From NCBI GenBank assembly GCA_963847615.1, contig CAWKAN010000017.1, positions 372,001 to 436,000 of the forward strand: a stretch of 64,000 bases of DNA, written 5' to 3'. Made by a program: the position numbers and the translations under genes. Below, piece by piece: positions 63,869 through 64,000 of the stretch. The stretch is from Palsa-883 sp963847615 (GTDB lineage Bacteria; Pseudomonadota; Alphaproteobacteria; Acetobacterales; Acetobacteraceae). Position 1 is the stretch's first letter; every line of letters starts with the position of its first letter. Under the pieces are notes generated by a model. It saw only the letters and a list, made by a program, of their open reading frames with translations, was not told where the DNA came from and searched no databases.

Positions 63869-64000
63869 TGCCGCCCGACGGGACCACCGTCGCAGATGTG
63901 CCCGCAGCCGGAACGGAACGGCCGGACCGGCCGCGCGTCATCGCCTTCGTCGGCGACCAGGAGGCCGAGACGGCGCTGCGCGAAGGTTTGCTGGAAGCGG
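63868..64000 (+). CDS. cpaE: CpaE-like protein, N-terminus only (cut by window end)
   Basis: The frame opens at the ATG overlapping the cpaD-like stop and reads MPPDGTTVADVPAAGTERPD, then RPRVIAFVGDQEAETALREG to the window end. A receiver-like beginning of this kind is typical of CpaE/TadZ, the MinD-related ATPase that localises the Tad machinery. Position after cpaC and cpaD supports this. Only about 44 residues are visible. Confidence 0.6.
   Translation, partial: MPPDGTTVADVPAAGTERPDRPRVIAFVGDQEAETALREGLLEA

Overview
The window is 64 kb of a very GC-rich chromosome, dense in genes, with many ATGA/TGATG start-stop overlaps. The gene complement points to an alphaproteobacterium. The evidence is an alpha-type Bpt aminoacyl-transferase, a holB-metG-tatD-MBL gene run, cyclohexanecarboxylate genes close to those of Rhodopseudomonas palustris, MntH/MntR and a Cpa/Tad pilus locus. 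An Acetobacteraceae-like member of the Rhodospirillales is my best guess, but this is inference from gene content only. No rRNA, tRNA or CRISPR array was recognised.

Layout. 0-10.6 kb: a broken GFA-family gene, an operon of HAD hydrolase, penicillin-acylase-type hydrolase, RDD protein and bpt (minus), mazG, a lone lptF, a Mn-uptake unit (mntH-mntR behind two inverted repeats) and an ArsR-type regulator. 10.7-20.8 kb: a complete group-3b-like [NiFe] hydrogenase operon on the minus strand, in transcription order beta, cyclic-nucleotide-binding protein, gamma, delta (small), alpha (large), maturation protease, hypA, hypF, hypC, hypD, hypE. 20.8-24.5 kb: a divergent control region with two FNR-type boxes, then LOG protein, beta-CASP nuclease and a small unknown protein on the plus strand. 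24.5-30.5 kb: an ABC importer with three tandem binding-protein genes. 30.6-30.9 kb: a 330-bp imperfect palindrome. 30.9-35.9 kb: DUF3445, VOC, a CoA-transferase and a group II intron. 36-43.3 kb: small catabolic genes, an AT-richer three-gene cassette headed by a TIGR04255-like protein, a D-aminoacylase-type amidohydrolase and an MFS transporter. 43.4-48.8 kb: MBL hydrolase, tatD, metG, a 240-bp tandem repeat array and holB. 49.4-58.8 kb: PrpD-family protein and a cyclohexanecarboxylate ring-cleavage cluster (badH, aliB, badI, CoA-transferase, aliA, enoyl-CoA hydratase, TetR). 59-64 kb: DUF3297 and the start of a Tad pilus locus (flp, a decayed second flp, cpaA, cpaB, cpaC, cpaD-like, cpaE start).

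How the genes work together. The hydrogenase operon and the divergent LOG/nuclease genes appear to form an oxygen-responsive unit, since each arm has its own FNR-type box. The bad/ali cluster would activate cyclohexanecarboxylate, oxidise it to 2-ketocyclohexanecarboxyl-CoA and open the ring to pimeloyl-CoA. Its two divergent promoters carry the same 14-bp TGAACG-type operator, a natural target for the TetR protein encoded in the cluster.

A major caveat is that many genes are broken by single-base frameshifts. Most of those I could resolve are one extra base that duplicates its neighbour. They are concentrated in the hydrogenase operon but also hit metG, aliA, a CoA-transferase, the beta-CASP nuclease and the intron maturase. 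Because metG is normally essential and protein similarity runs straight through the breaks, I think most are sequence errors rather than true decay. Genes so affected are typed as pseudogene but described by the protein they would encode.
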